The notes under the pieces were generated by a model, which saw only the letters and a program-made list of their open reading frames with translations, ran no database searches and was not told the DNA's origin. Source: Legionella geestiana (GTDB lineage Bacteria > Pseudomonadota > Gammaproteobacteria > Legionellales > Legionellaceae). Taken from it: a DNA stretch of 64,000 nucleotides. Where the stretch lies: the NCBI RefSeq assembly GCF_004571195.1, contig NZ_CP038271.1, positions 1,168,001-1,232,000 on the forward strand, written 5' to 3'. Position numbers and translations under genes: made by a program. This document shows, piece after piece, positions 15,407-24,643 of the stretch. Numbering within the stretch: the stretch's first letter is position 1; the number at the start of each line of letters is the position of its first letter.

Positions 15407-16578
15407 GGGTGCTCCTCTGAAGGTTGGGGGTTTTTGAGAATTAATTCACGCATGCCCGTACAAACCGCATGCAGCACATGCACGTTGTGAATACTGGCCA
15501 GCGCGCTGAATGCAATGGCTTTCTGCTTAAAGAGCTGATGCAGGCAGGCGCGGGAATAATGGGTACAGGTATAACAGGTGCAGCCGGGCATGATGGGGTC
15601 TTTATCACTGGCAAAACAGGCTTTTTTGATGTGCAGCCGACCCTGATCAAAATCACTGGCAAAACGCAGCCAGTTCCCATCTGCAACCAGCCTGCCAGAA
15701 TATAGTGCACCGTGACGGGCGTTGCGTGTCGGAGCTACACAGTCAAACATATCGACCCCCTCGGCCACGACATCGAGCAAATCCTGCGGCGACATGCCCA
15801 CACCCATGGTGTAGCGCGATGTGTGCGCGGGCAGCAAATCGTGGACGGCACGCAAGACATCGACCGTGGCCGGCATATTAAAGCCCACGGTTTCGCCGCC
15901 AATGGCAACCCCATCCACACCTGAGTGTGCTACAAACTCAGCGCTCTCACGGCGCAAATCGGCAAACTGTCCGCCCTGGATGATGCCAAAAAGCGCCTGC
16001 TCCAGACCATAATCTGAACAGGGATGCGCCTCCTGGTATGCAATGGACTGCATCAGCCAGCGGTGCGTGCGCGTCAGAATGTGTTGTGCTTCATCGCGCG
16101 TGGCCGCATCGGGTGTGCATTGATCAAAGGCCATGATGATGTCGGCCCCGATGGTTTTTTGGGTGGCGAGCGACATCTCCGGGGTCATGTGGATGTGGCG
16201 GCCGGTTTCGGGAATCACAAAGTGCGCCCCCGTTTCATTGATGGTGCAGATTTCCTGATTTTTGGAAAGGCTGAACACCTGAAAACCGCCGGAATCCGTG
16301 AGCATTGGCCCGTTCCAGCCCATCAGCTGATGCATCCCACCAGCGCCACGAATGACGTCCATCCCTGGCGCACACAGCATATGGTAAGTATTACCGCCAA
16401 GAATTATCTGGCTGCCGGCTGCACGAAGTTCGCCGGGCGTCATGTTGTTAACACCGGCACGCGTTCCCACCGGCATAAATACGGGGGTGTCGAAAGTGCC
16501 GTGCGGCGTGTGCACGCGGGTGACACGCGCGCGGGTGTGTGCATGAACACAGAGCACTTCACAGCGAAAGGCAGGCAT
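15403..16578 (-). CDS. tgt: tRNA-guanine transglycosylase (queuine tRNA-ribosyltransferase)
   Basis: Swaps guanine 34 in GUN-anticodon tRNAs for preQ1, the entry to queuosine. Motifs: TPVFMPVGT near the N-terminus, GGNTYHM, the nucleophile region [25 protein letters not shown] and the zinc site CTCYTC...H near the C-terminus. The start is placed at 16578 because family proteins begin about 30 residues before TPVFMPVGT; an open frame reaches 16647 but adds an unlikely extension. Coupled to the downstream cyclophilin by a four-base overlap. The usual tgt neighbours yajC and queA are not beside it. Confidence 0.93.
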   Translation of the reverse strand: MPAFRCEVLCVHAHTRARVTRVHTPHGTFDTPVFMPVGTRAGVNNMTPGELRAAGSQIILGGNTYHMLCAPGMDVIRGAGGMHQLMGWNGPMLTDSGGFQVFSLSKNQEICTINETGAHFVIPETGRHIHMTPEMSLATQKTIGADIIMAFDQCTPDAATRDEAQHILTRTHRWLMQSIAYQEAHPCSDYGLEQALFGIIQGGQFADLRRESAEFVAHSGVDGVAIGGETVGFNMPATVDVLRAVHDLLPAHTSRYTMGVGMSPQDLLDVVAEGVDMFDCVAPTRNARHGALYSGRLVADGNWLRFASDFDQGRLHIKKACFASDKDPIMPGCTCYTCTHYSRACLHQLFKQKAIAFSALASIHNVHVLHAVCTGMRELILKNPQPSEEHP

Positions 16579-16707
16579 GCAAAAAATACCGTAAGAAAAA
16601 TCGCGTATCATAGCCCGAATGCGGCTTGCTGGCCAGCATTGAAACAAAAGGCAGTCAGCCTGTATTGGTGAGTGGAGGCTTCATCTCGTACAGATAAGTA
16701 AGGCACA

Positions 16708-17979
16708 TCACCCGGCACAAACAATTTCCTTAATGAGGATGGCGTTTGCCGCCAGAATAATCACCGCACTTATCCATCCAAACCACTGCATGGAGCGGGT
16801 ATTTACCAGTTCCCCCATCCGACTTTTATTTGAACTCAACATCAAGAGGGACAGCATGGCAAACGGCAGCTGAAAGCTCAGAAAGACCTGAGAGCTTAAC
16901 AGCAGCCAGGTGATGGATGATTCGCCAAACCAGTAGATGGTCAGCAGCGCTGGAAAGAGTGCGAGCGTACGTGTCAGCAGGCGGCGTTTCCAGGGCTTCA
17001 TCTGCAGGCGCACAAATCCCGACATCACAACCTGGCCTGCCATGGTGCCTGTAATGGTGGCACTTTGCCCTGAGAGCAGCAGCATGATGGCGAAAACCGT
17101 TGCGGCCATTCCCGTACCGAGCAGCGGCGCCAGCAGACCGTGTGCCGTTGAAAGGTCTGCCACATCCGTAATACTCGCATGATGAAAGGTACTCGCTGCC
17201 AGTATCACCAGTGCCGCGTTCAGGACTAAGGCACATGCCAGCGAGATGATGGTATTGAGCGATGCGAGCCATGCCGCTTTCCGTTTATCAGCGCCGGCTG
17301 CCTGACGGATTACGAGGCTGGAATGCAGATACAGGTTGTGAGGCATGACGGTAGCGCCCACAATGCCGATGGCAAGGTAGAGGATGCCCGAATCCTGTAT
17401 CAGCGTGCGGGAAGGCAAAAAGCCATGCAGAACGTCATAAAAAGCCGGGCGCGCGAGGATAAGCTCGTAGGCAAATCCTGCGGCTATCAGGAAAAGAAAG
17501 GACGCGACCAGTCGCTCGAGCAGCGAGGAGCCCCATCGCTCGAGCGCCAGGAGCAGTAAGACATCCATCGTGGTGAGAATCACTCCGAGCGCGATGGGCA
17601 TGCCGAATAACAGTTGCAGGGCAATGGCCGCACCCAGTACTTCAGCGAGATCGGTCGCAATAATCGCGAGTTCGGCCACAATCCAGCCCGGTAAGGCAAA
17701 ACGTGGCCACGCTTCGCGGGATGCCTGAGCGAGATCCATGCCTGTAGCGATGCCGAGGCGTGCGCACATGATTTGCAACAGCATGGCAATGATGCTCGAC
17801 ATCAGCACGACAAACAGGAGAGCATATCCGGCCGTGGAGCCACCCGCGAGGCCGGTTGCCCAGTTCCCGGGGTCAATGTAGCCCACGGCAACGAGTGCCC
17901 CGGGCCCCACGATGCGGATGCTGCGCCACCATGGACTGCCAAAATGCCGGTTATCACACAAGGTGCCGGTATTTTCCAT
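16708..17979 (-). CDS. mntH: NRAMP divalent metal (Mn2+) transporter
   Basis: A 423-residue, eleven-helix inner-membrane symporter. The two metal-binding elements of the family are clear: DPGN in helix 1 (GYIDPGNWATGLAGG) and MPHN in helix 6 (VMPHNLYLHSS), with the ligands Asp, Asn and Met. Imports Mn2+ (and Fe2+) with protons. It begins three bases after the stop of the oxalate-decarboxylase-like bicupin, an enzyme family that needs Mn, so the operon probably pairs a metalloenzyme with its metal supply. MntH also guards against oxidative stress and host manganese limitation. Confidence 0.93.
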   Translation of the reverse strand: MENTGTLCDNRHFGSPWWRSIRIVGPGALVAVGYIDPGNWATGLAGGSTAGYALLFVVLMSSIIAMLLQIMCARLGIATGMDLAQASREAWPRFALPGWIVAELAIIATDLAEVLGAAIALQLLFGMPIALGVILTTMDVLLLLALERWGSSLLERLVASFLFLIAAGFAYELILARPAFYDVLHGFLPSRTLIQDSGILYLAIGIVGATVMPHNLYLHSSLVIRQAAGADKRKAAWLASLNTIISLACALVLNAALVILAASTFHHASITDVADLSTAHGLLAPLLGTGMAATVFAIMLLLSGQSATITGTMAGQVVMSGFVRLQMKPWKRRLLTRTLALFPALLTIYWFGESSITWLLLSSQVFLSFQLPFAMLSLLMLSSNKSRMGELVNTRSMQWFGWISAVIILAANAILIKEIVCAG

Positions 17980-17981
17980 GA

Positions 17982-19145
17982 TTAATCCGGAACAATCGGG
18001 GTTTCATGTTTCGGAATTTTGGCAAGGACCGACTCATCAATATGCAGATGTGCCCGAACCAGCTCATGGGGTGTCAGTGCGAGCCATTGCGCAAGCGAGA
18101 TGTCTTCGAAATGATTGCTTCGGAACAACTCCAAAAACCGCAGGGTCGTTTTACCGGTATTTTCCACATAATGGGGCATGAATTTCGGGATATAACCGAC
18201 ATCGCCCGCGCGATAGTCAAAGGTCGCGGCAGTTCCGCCGGAAGCAAAGACGGTCATGCGGCCCTGTCCTGAGAGATAATACTGCCATTCGTCCCCATTG
18301 GCATGCCAGTGGAGCTCCCGCATGCCGCCTGGTTCAATTTCCACAAGGGCTGCAGCAATGGTTTGTGCCGCTGGAAAATTACGGGAATCGGCAATGCGCA
18401 CGGTACCGCTTTTCGTGCGTATAGGCGCCTGTGCCATCATGCGGTGGCTGAACCATCTGGGAACAGGACCTGCACCCTTGAGCCGTTCTGCCGTCAGTGG
18501 ACCAGGAACGTCTGATTTGAAAATATAGAGCTCTTTTTCGGGAATGTTGTCAAACGCACTCATGGGAACATTAAAGTTTTTAGCCAGCACTTCTTTCGGA
18601 GTATGCGCAAACCAGTCACTTACGAGAAAGGTGGCATTCTCGTCAAAATGCCCGTCATCAAATGCCAGCAAAAATTCACAGCCGTCATCGGCAAGCCCCT
18701 GAATGGAATGCGGAATACCCGCCGGGAAGAACCAGAGATCGCCCTCATAAACATCATCGACAAAGGTGCGGTATTCCTGGTCGACTGCCGTAATACGGGC
18801 ACCGCCTTTAAGCATGTATGCCCATTCAGCTTCCTTGTGAAAATGCAATTCGCGGATGGCACCCGCCTCAAGGCGCATGTTGACGCCGGCAATTTCACTG
18901 GCGATATGCAATTCGCGGATAGTCGTCTGCCGTGCCCATCCGCCATCTTCAATCCGCATATGACTGTCTGTAAAAGACCATTTCAGGTTCGGCAGGGTAC
19001 CTGCATCTGTGACAGGCGGGTTTAGTCGGTCAGGATTCTGGCTTGCCAGGGCCGAATTTTGAGGGCCCATGATATTTTTTTCTTTACGGGGTTTTTTCAC
19101 CGATGTTTTACGCAGAGGCTTTCCCTTTTTCGCTCCAGTTTCCAT
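17982..19145 (-). CDS. oxdC: Bicupin, oxalate decarboxylase family
   Basis: A 387-residue double cupin. Each cupin has a metal site: first HFHKEAEW with a later PHSIQG, second HWHANGDEW with PHYVEN, giving three His and one Glu per site. Between them lies DENATF, the position of the SENST lid whose Glu decides decarboxylase over oxidase chemistry; the Glu is present, so conversion of oxalate to formate and CO2 is favoured. No signal peptide, but the first 35 residues are basic and rich in Lys. The ATG at 19145 follows GGAGG by eight bases. Forms a two-gene operon with mntH. A related bicupin with another substrate cannot be excluded. Confidence 0.85.
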   Translation of the reverse strand: METGAKKGKPLRKTSVKKPRKEKNIMGPQNSALASQNPDRLNPPVTDAGTLPNLKWSFTDSHMRIEDGGWARQTTIRELHIASEIAGVNMRLEAGAIRELHFHKEAEWAYMLKGGARITAVDQEYRTFVDDVYEGDLWFFPAGIPHSIQGLADDGCEFLLAFDDGHFDENATFLVSDWFAHTPKEVLAKNFNVPMSAFDNIPEKELYIFKSDVPGPLTAERLKGAGPVPRWFSHRMMAQAPIRTKSGTVRIADSRNFPAAQTIAAALVEIEPGGMRELHWHANGDEWQYYLSGQGRMTVFASGGTAATFDYRAGDVGYIPKFMPHYVENTGKTTLRFLELFRSNHFEDISLAQWLALTPHELVRAHLHIDESVLAKIPKHETPIVPD

Positions 19146-19247
19146 CCCCTAACCCTCCATGTTGGTTTTTTTTGAGTATAGATGGGAAAATGAAGACTGC
19201 CATGTAACGGTTCAGTTGCGTTCACCAAACGGCATATACGGGGGCTC

Positions 19248-19751
19248 TCAACGTTTTTTGTGCCCTGTCTCACGCGCAAAAAACACTGCGCTCACGAGCA
19301 CTACGCCGACAAAATAAAAAAGCACCCACCCGGGCATGGAGATGCCGAGCCAAGACCATTCTTTCTCCGCGCAATCTCCAGAACCCCAGAAGAGTGCATG
19401 CAAAACATCCTGCAGCGGAAAATAGCGAAGGAGAAGCGACAAATCCGGCATGCATGCCGGCAGGTTTGCGGGAGGCAGTGACTGGAGCCACAGCTGACGT
19501 GCGGCAAAAAAAATACCGGCAAGAGCCATTAAGGTTTGAAAAAGCCACAAAAACGCGCGCAGCATCGGCCGTTTTGACACACTAAGGACAAGTCCTGAAA
19601 GCAGCAGCAGCGCCACACAGAGTCGCTGCATAATACAAAGCGGACAGGGCGAGAGTCCCTGTACATACTGAAACCAGAAGGATGCGGCGAGCATCAGCGC
19701 TGAGATTCCTGTCAGCAGGACGTCTGGTGACAGTGCCTGAAATCGCTTCAT
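19248..19751 (-). CDS. dsbB: Disulfide bond formation protein B
   Basis: A 167-residue, four-helix inner-membrane protein that reoxidises DsbA and passes electrons to quinone. The first redox pair is in LSPCPLCIMQRLC (Cys-Pro-Leu-Cys). The second periplasmic loop carries Cys in ACMPDLS and SGDCAEKEW. Starts inside the stop of the cytochrome c gene (four-base overlap). Downstream lies a short gap before the bicupin gene. Confidence 0.92.
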   Translation of the reverse strand: MKRFQALSPDVLLTGISALMLAASFWFQYVQGLSPCPLCIMQRLCVALLLLSGLVLSVSKRPMLRAFLWLFQTLMALAGIFFAARQLWLQSLPPANLPACMPDLSLLLRYFPLQDVLHALFWGSGDCAEKEWSWLGISMPGWVLFYFVGVVLVSAVFFARETGHKKR

Positions 19752-20170
19752 GATTTTGGCAACATGTACTCGATGGCTGCTTTCAAGTCGGCATCGGTGC
19801 AGTCATTGCAGGTGCCACGCGCCGGCATGGCGTTAATGCCTTTAATGGATGATTGCAGCAGGCCATCCAGCCCTTTTTCCTTGAAACGCGCCCCCCAGTC
19901 ACCGGCATTTTGAAAGCGCGGCGCCCCGGCAATACCGTCTCGGTGGCAAACGGCGCAATACTGCGAATAGGTCGCCTCCCCGGGAGCTTTTTCCACCGCA
20001 GGAGATGCAGCCACCGTGACAGGTTGTGCAGGCACATCCGCTCCTTCAACCTGCACCTGACCAATGGGCGCGATGCGCTGCTGAACCTGCGAACGGTAGT
20101 CGTTATCCAATGCATACCCGCTGACAGAAACCGCAAGCAACAGCAGCGTGCTGAAAAATGCAAGGCGCAT
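19748..20170 (-). CDS. Secreted class I cytochrome c (c5-like)
   Basis: A 140-residue protein with an N-terminal signal peptide (about 1-21), a spacer, then one haem c domain: CAVCH at about residue 73 with the distal Met in NAMPARGTC. A second Cys pair (TCNDC) near the C-terminus is typical of cytochrome c5, where it forms a disulfide. Periplasmic electron carrier, probably to a terminal oxidase. Translationally coupled to dsbB, which fits because the protein needs periplasmic thiol chemistry for both haem attachment and the extra disulfide. Confidence 0.88.
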   Translation of the reverse strand: MRLAFFSTLLLLAVSVSGYALDNDYRSQVQQRIAPIGQVQVEGADVPAQPVTVAASPAVEKAPGEATYSQYCAVCHRDGIAGAPRFQNAGDWGARFKEKGLDGLLQSSIKGINAMPARGTCNDCTDADLKAAIEYMLPKS

Positions 20171-20206
20171 GTGCTTCCCCTCTTTGCATCGTCTTAAAGA
20201 GGCTCA

Positions 20207-21505
20207 TCATACCCCGTTTAACGCGCATCTTCCACTGAGACGCGAGCGCCACGCGAGGCACACAACGAGTAAAACACCAAGGAGTGCACATAACGGAATC
20301 ACCATCAATGCCTGACGATACGCCTCAACGCTGTAGAGGCGTATGCCGTCCACACTCAGTGCGCCATTCCAGAAGCGGTCGAGCAGTCGCCCGGTAACGG
20401 TATGAAAAAAAGACCCGCCAAGCATGTTGATGCAGTTAAGAAAAGCGATGCAGACACCGAGGTACTCCGCACGTACCGCCTCTGCACCCGCGGCAAACAC
20501 TATCACCTGGTAACAGCATAAAAGCCCCATGACAAAAAAGAGTACCGCAAGCTCCCAGAGTGGCATGGTTGCCGAGAGCAGCAACGCGCAGAAAATGAGC
20601 GCAATCCCGACGCCGGAGAGTGCAATGACAGCGAGATTGCCAAAACGCAGGCTCAATGTCGCAAGCAGCGGACCGCCAAAGAGCATCCCAATGTATACAA
20701 AAGATACGAGCTGTGCCGCATCCGCGCGATTAAGCGCATATTTAACAGTGAGCCAGGGTACGCCCCACACATCACTGAAGCCCTCGAGTGCTCCCACCAT
20801 CAGGAGATTCGCAAGTGCGAGCAGCCACAGCTCACGAGAAGCAAGCAGCGGGCGAAAATCTGACAGCGTCATCGATGCACCGGCTGTATCGCGTGGAGCA
20901 TGCGTGCGGCGCATGCTGAACACTATCCAGATAAGGCTGCCAATCACAAAAGCGGCCACGGCCAGCATCAGTCCCACCTGCTTCCAGTTCCATGCATCAA
21001 TCAAGAGTGTTACCGGCTTGCCGCCATAAACAGCGCCCATCAGGCCAAGCGAGAAAGAAAAACCGGTCATGCGCGCAAAGTGCGCTTTTGGAAACCAGTG
21101 GGCTATCACCTGAGACACACCGAGAAACCCAATTGCCGAACCCGCGCCGACCAAAAATCGGCTGAGACACGAGAGCCAGAGGCTGTTGCTCAGGGTAAAC
21201 ATGGCGGTGGCAATGGCACAAAGGAGGGCAAAACCAAACATCACACGCGCAACGCCAAAACGCTCGAGCAACAGTGCCGCCGGAATTTGCATGCCTGCGT
21301 AACCGTAGTAATAAAAGGCCGCAATTAACCCAAACTGGCTGGCATCAATGGATAACTGCTGCATGATGGGGTGCATCATCAGCCCGGGCCACAGACGCAA
21401 AATAAACTGATAGGCAAAAAAGAGCACCGGAAACAGCCAGAGGATGTAGGGCCAGGCGGTCGTTTTTGTTAAAACGGGGGCAGATTCAGATTGCGCTTGC
21501 ATCAT
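20207..21505 (-). CDS. Major facilitator superfamily transporter
   Basis: A 432-residue, twelve-helix permease. Helix 1 ends in FAYQFILRLWPGLM and is followed by FGLIAAFYYYGYAGMQIPAALLLERFG, the arrangement seen in the large group of MFS proteins in Legionella and Coxiella that includes Pht-like nutrient transporters. The substrate cannot be read from sequence. A GGAGAAC lies before the first of two adjacent ATG codons. It is 36 bases upstream of the cytochrome gene in the same direction, perhaps one transcript. Confidence 0.8.
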   Translation of the reverse strand: MMQAQSESAPVLTKTTAWPYILWLFPVLFFAYQFILRLWPGLMMHPIMQQLSIDASQFGLIAAFYYYGYAGMQIPAALLLERFGVARVMFGFALLCAIATAMFTLSNSLWLSCLSRFLVGAGSAIGFLGVSQVIAHWFPKAHFARMTGFSFSLGLMGAVYGGKPVTLLIDAWNWKQVGLMLAVAAFVIGSLIWIVFSMRRTHAPRDTAGASMTLSDFRPLLASRELWLLALANLLMVGALEGFSDVWGVPWLTVKYALNRADAAQLVSFVYIGMLFGGPLLATLSLRFGNLAVIALSGVGIALIFCALLLSATMPLWELAVLFFVMGLLCCYQVIVFAAGAEAVRAEYLGVCIAFLNCINMLGGSFFHTVTGRLLDRFWNGALSVDGIRLYSVEAYRQALMVIPLCALLGVLLVVCLAWRSRLSGRCALNGV

Positions 21506-21969
21506 GAATGTTCTCCAAAATCAGACAGGGACAGGTCGAGTCAGCATCCGCGGCACCTCTCCCCTGGAGAGGTGCGGACACGTATCAACCACCCCAGGGG
21601 AAAGAGGAGGTTTGAATAATGTGGCAGACATTGCCCGCAGCGGATGCGGTGCATGCAGTATGACTGTAAGGTGACGATAACAGATACATGATGGCGGTTG
21701 ATGTCTATATTTTAAACTCACAAGCCCCCACCTTACCAAGCTGCATGCGGGTTTGTCAAATCCGTCTGTCCGCCGAGCCTGGTGGTTAACACGGTTCTTA
21801 AACGCCTTGTAAGCGCAGACCTTTACATGACCTCATTCCATAAGGTGACACCAAACCGCCACATTTTCGCTTCCACATCATGCAATGAGGACCACACCCT
21901 AAGCTTCGCTTAAGAATTCTTATTGTATAATTTAAACACATTTAATGCCCGTTATCATAAGGAATACGC
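21506..21969. other. 464-bp intergenic region with nested inverted repeats
   Basis: Between 21544 and 21647 the sequence can fold as one structure: outer GCATCCGC/GCGGATGC, an inner CCTCTCCCCTGG paired imperfectly with CCAGGGGAAAGAGG, and a separate hairpin GCACCTCT/AGAGGTGC (21553-21575). It could be a leader for the MFS gene on the minus strand or an extragenic palindrome. The right half is AT-rich and holds a TATAAT near 21927 for the next plus-strand gene. No coding frame is convincing. Confidence 0.45.
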
Positions 21970-22998
21970 ATGGCAGCCAGTCCAGAAAAAACCGCTTTTG
22001 CTTTGTTGGATGTCGATCATACCGTGGTTTTTAACAAAGATGACGAAATTAACCATGACTTGTTAAGTTCATTAAAGGCAGCGGGCATTACAGATGTCTA
22101 CTTCTTTACCGATATGCTCTTCACTCAGGACCGTATGCAAGATAGACGGCGCTTGATTGCAATGCTTGAATCTGAGCATTTTACCGTTCATGGGGTAATG
22201 GCCCCGATGGATCTCTTATGGGACAAGATTGACCTGGAAAGTGCCGATGCATTCATGAAAGACCTGCGCCGCGAATGGACGAATGTGTTTCATGGAGAAG
22301 CGTTTGAAGCCTTTTTTTCAAATTTTTTAGCTTCTTATAAAGCCATAGAAGCTCTCTTCGATACGCTTGAATATTCCGCGTCTCCCGGACAGGCTTTTGC
22401 CAATGCGTGCACAGAGGATGCCAATAAGGTATTCAATAAATCCATGCTTATGAAGCTCATTGCCACCCGCCATACAAATATCAGACAGCTTCCACATGTC
22501 AAAGCGCTCATGTTTGAACTGTTTTTACAAAACCACTTACAGCATACTTCAAAGATTGTGGTTGCAGATGATTTGAAAGATGCGATTTATGCGATAACAC
22601 CCTACAAAAACAAATTACCTGTGCCGCTGACTGTCATTCACGTTAATGACCGACATATGGGCAAAGAGTTCTACCAGCTTAGCCTTGAAGGTAAAAGCGC
22701 TTGCGAAATCCTTAAAATTCAATGTCTGCAATTGATACGCAGCTGGCTGGAAACACACCCCTCTCCCATAGGCTCGAGGCTCTTTACACGCTCTACAACC
22801 CGCCTCATGGCTAAGAACTTATTTAAAGCATTGCAAAAACAAGAGCCTGAGATGTCAAAAGCCTTTATTGAAGAGTTTTTGCAACAGCATCAGAAGCTGG
22901 GTACCAGTGATTTGGGGGCTCTGCTCCGTGAAAAGCTGGCAAGGACCGTGCTGTTAACCTCACCACAGCCATCCCCTAAGGAGCATGTCATCAATTAG
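21970..22998 (+). CDS. Unknown protein with HAD-like N-terminal motif, effector candidate
   Basis: 342 residues with no signal peptide or membrane helix. It opens with FALLDVDHTVVF, the DxDxT motif I of haloacid-dehalogenase-like phosphatases, followed by a motif II-like FFTD. A DD pair (VADDLKDAIYAI, about 198) could be motif IV. The remainder is helical, with a Lys-rich C-terminal third. The promoter-like TATAAT and AAGGA ribosome site support the ATG at 21970. It is lower in GC than its neighbours and stands alone. HAD-like soluble proteins of this kind are frequent among Legionella type IV substrates, so an effector role is a guess, not shown. Confidence 0.6.
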   Translation: MAASPEKTAFALLDVDHTVVFNKDDEINHDLLSSLKAAGITDVYFFTDMLFTQDRMQDRRRLIAMLESEHFTVHGVMAPMDLLWDKIDLESADAFMKDLRREWTNVFHGEAFEAFFSNFLASYKAIEALFDTLEYSASPGQAFANACTEDANKVFNKSMLMKLIATRHTNIRQLPHVKALMFELFLQNHLQHTSKIVVADDLKDAIYAITPYKNKLPVPLTVIHVNDRHMGKEFYQLSLEGKSACEILKIQCLQLIRSWLETHPSPIGSRLFTRSTTRLMAKNLFKALQKQEPEMSKAFIEEFLQQHQKLGTSDLGALLREKLARTVLLTSPQPSPKEHVIN

Positions 22999-23047
22999 GG
23001 CGTGTCCTCATTTTTTGAAGTGAAAAACTCGATTGATGACACGCCCT
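22997..23047. terminator. Inverted repeat at the end of the HAD-like gene
   Basis: AGGGCGTGTC (22997-23006) and GACACGCCCT (23038-23047) form a ten-base stem that begins within the stop codon; the loop is AT-rich. It may act as a terminator for the convergent genes. GGGCGTGTCATCAAT-type ends also look like a transposon terminal repeat, so a mobile-element relic is an alternative. Confidence 0.45.
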
Positions 23048-23084
23048 GAATACATTCTGATGAACGCCTCGTGATGATGGCATT

Positions 23085-23858
23085 CTATTTTTCGCCCGTC
23101 ACGACCAGCGTATCGATGTAAAATCGATACTCACCTGCAAATTGCTGGCGACACTCCGCGTCAAAATGGGCAACCAGCGCCTCGTTAATGGCGTGCACCT
23201 CTGCCTCTGACATCTGTCCGTGGTAAAACGCCAGTCCGTTGACAAATTTTCGGTAAGTATCCAGCGATGGCAAGGTCACCGTATGCGAGGTGCGTTCAAC
23301 CGTTAGCCGTCGACAGGGAATGGAAGCGAGCATCGCCTGCAGATTCTCAAGAAGCTCATAACGCATGGGCGGCACAAAATGCGCAAGTTGTGGAAACTCT
23401 CCCGAATCGCGCAGCGCATAGTACCCAAGAATATAGGGATCATGTCCGGCCGGCAGCAGCGCCAGGAGCTTTCCACCAGGCACCAGCGCATGCATGATGC
23501 TCTCAAAAGCGGCCCGGATGTCCTGTACCCATTGCAGACACCAGAATGAGACGGCCTGGTCGAACGTATCGTACATATCGAGCGCGGTAATATCCGCCTC
23601 ACGCACCGAAAAATTAGGGAATTCGCGCGACACTTCACGCGCCAGCTTCAGCATGTTGGCAGAAGCATCTACGCCCAGCACTTCCCCACGCGGAACTTTC
23701 ACAAGAATTTTACGCGAGTAGGCACCATCACCGCAGCCCACATCGAGCACCCTTGCCGTTTCCGGGATAGACAGTGTACGGGTATACTCGTCAGATATCG
23801 TTGCCTGAATGATAGAACCGACCGCATAGTCATTCGCCGGCCATTCCTTGTGTGCCAT
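23085..23858 (-). CDS. SAM-dependent methyltransferase (class I)
   Basis: 257 residues when started at 23858, where AGGAGG stands six bases before the ATG; the frame stays open upstream but overlaps the next gene without a ribosome site. Motif I is VLDVGCGDGAYS (about residue 42), followed by LGVDAS. The layout resembles methyltransferases of the trans-aconitate/UbiE type acting on small molecules. Substrate unknown. Its start overlaps the end of the GIY-YIG gene by 29 bases, so they are likely co-transcribed with nfeD and the SPFH gene. Confidence 0.85.
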   Translation of the reverse strand: MAHKEWPANDYAVGSIIQATISDEYTRTLSIPETARVLDVGCGDGAYSRKILVKVPRGEVLGVDASANMLKLAREVSREFPNFSVREADITALDMYDTFDQAVSFWCLQWVQDIRAAFESIMHALVPGGKLLALLPAGHDPYILGYYALRDSGEFPQLAHFVPPMRYELLENLQAMLASIPCRRLTVERTSHTVTLPSLDTYRKFVNGLAFYHGQMSEAEVHAINEALVAHFDAECRQQFAGEYRFYIDTLVVTGEK

Positions 23859-24186
23859 TTTCAACCTCCTGTCTGTCCCGCTCCTCCCAGATGAGGACGG
23901 GGCCTCTGTGTGCGAAATGCTCGACCAGCCGTTCAGGGGCGGTAATAAACGCGAGCTTCTGCGCTTTCCCAAGGCTTTTTAAAAACCGTTCCATGGAAAG
24001 CGCCTGCCCGCGGTCTTCCGTATACCATGCTCCTGCAATGGCGCGCGGTTTAAAGCTGCGGGTGTAGCGGCAGCGGATACCGCGCTTATGCTCTTCGAAA
24101 CGGCGTAAAAGATTAGTCGTGTAGCCAGTGTAGAGTGAATCATTTTCACATTCAAGGATGTACACCCAGTAGACTGGCGCAGTCAT
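23830..24186 (-). CDS. GIY-YIG nuclease-superfamily protein (YhbQ/UPF0213 type)
   Basis: About 118 residues. The N-terminal WVYILECENDSLYTGYTTN supplies the motif (here VYI..YTG) with the downstream Arg in LLRRFEEH, and Glu in SMERFLK. Small stand-alone GIY-YIG proteins of this group bind or nick DNA; no cellular role is settled. The ATG at 24186 is used because it falls seven bases after the nfeD stop and gives the family length. The C-terminus carries about 25 extra residues beyond the core. Confidence 0.8.
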   Translation of the reverse strand: MTAPVYWVYILECENDSLYTGYTTNLLRRFEEHKRGIRCRYTRSFKPRAIAGAWYTEDRGQALSMERFLKSLGKAQKLAFITAPERLVEHFAHRGPVLIWEERDRQEVENGTQGMAGE

Positions 24187-24193
24187 TGCGGGG

Positions 24194-24637
24194 CTATTCG
24201 CGGCTTGAAGACAGCGCCTCAACGACCAGCAGACCGCCACTGACACCCGTTACTCGCACGCGGGTACCGGTGGGCAAATCAGGTCCTGTCACAAGCCAGC
24301 TGGCATCGTTGAGGCGAATGCCGCCTTCCCCGTTTTCAATGGCGCGAACGAGGGTCGCCTCCCGCCCCACGAGGGCTTCCAGAGGGCGGTTGAGTGAAGG
24401 TGCAGACTGGTTTCGCTCCCGGCGAAAAATACGCCACCAGACATAGCCCGACACCAGACACCACAGGGAAAAATGGATAAGCTGCCACTCCCAGGACAAC
24501 GCGAATATCCATGTCAGCGCCCCCGTCACCCAGGCGGCGGTTCCCAGTGCAACCAGAAATCCCGATGCACCAAGCGATTCTGCGATAATCAGCACGAACC
24601 CGAGTGCCAGCCAATGCCAGTATACTATCCATTGCAT
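24194..24637 (-). CDS. NfeD-like membrane protein
   Basis: 147 residues: three or four membrane helices in the first 80, then a soluble OB-fold-like domain with GREATLVRAIENGEGGIRL and WLVTGPDLPTGTRVRVTGV, as in the short NfeD/YbbK group. These partner with SPFH proteins, and here the SPFH gene ends seven bases upstream, the classical pairing of QmcA-YbbK. Probably organises membrane microdomains or protein quality control. Confidence 0.88.
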   Translation of the reverse strand: MQWIVYWHWLALGFVLIIAESLGASGFLVALGTAAWVTGALTWIFALSWEWQLIHFSLWCLVSGYVWWRIFRRERNQSAPSLNRPLEALVGREATLVRAIENGEGGIRLNDASWLVTGPDLPTGTRVRVTGVSGGLLVVEALSSSRE

Positions 24638-24643
24638 GATAGA

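Noticed and set aside
16024..16671. A 215-codon open frame opposite tgt
   Set aside because: Antisense to conserved tgt motifs, unlikely composition (rich in His, Arg and Cys), no ribosome site.
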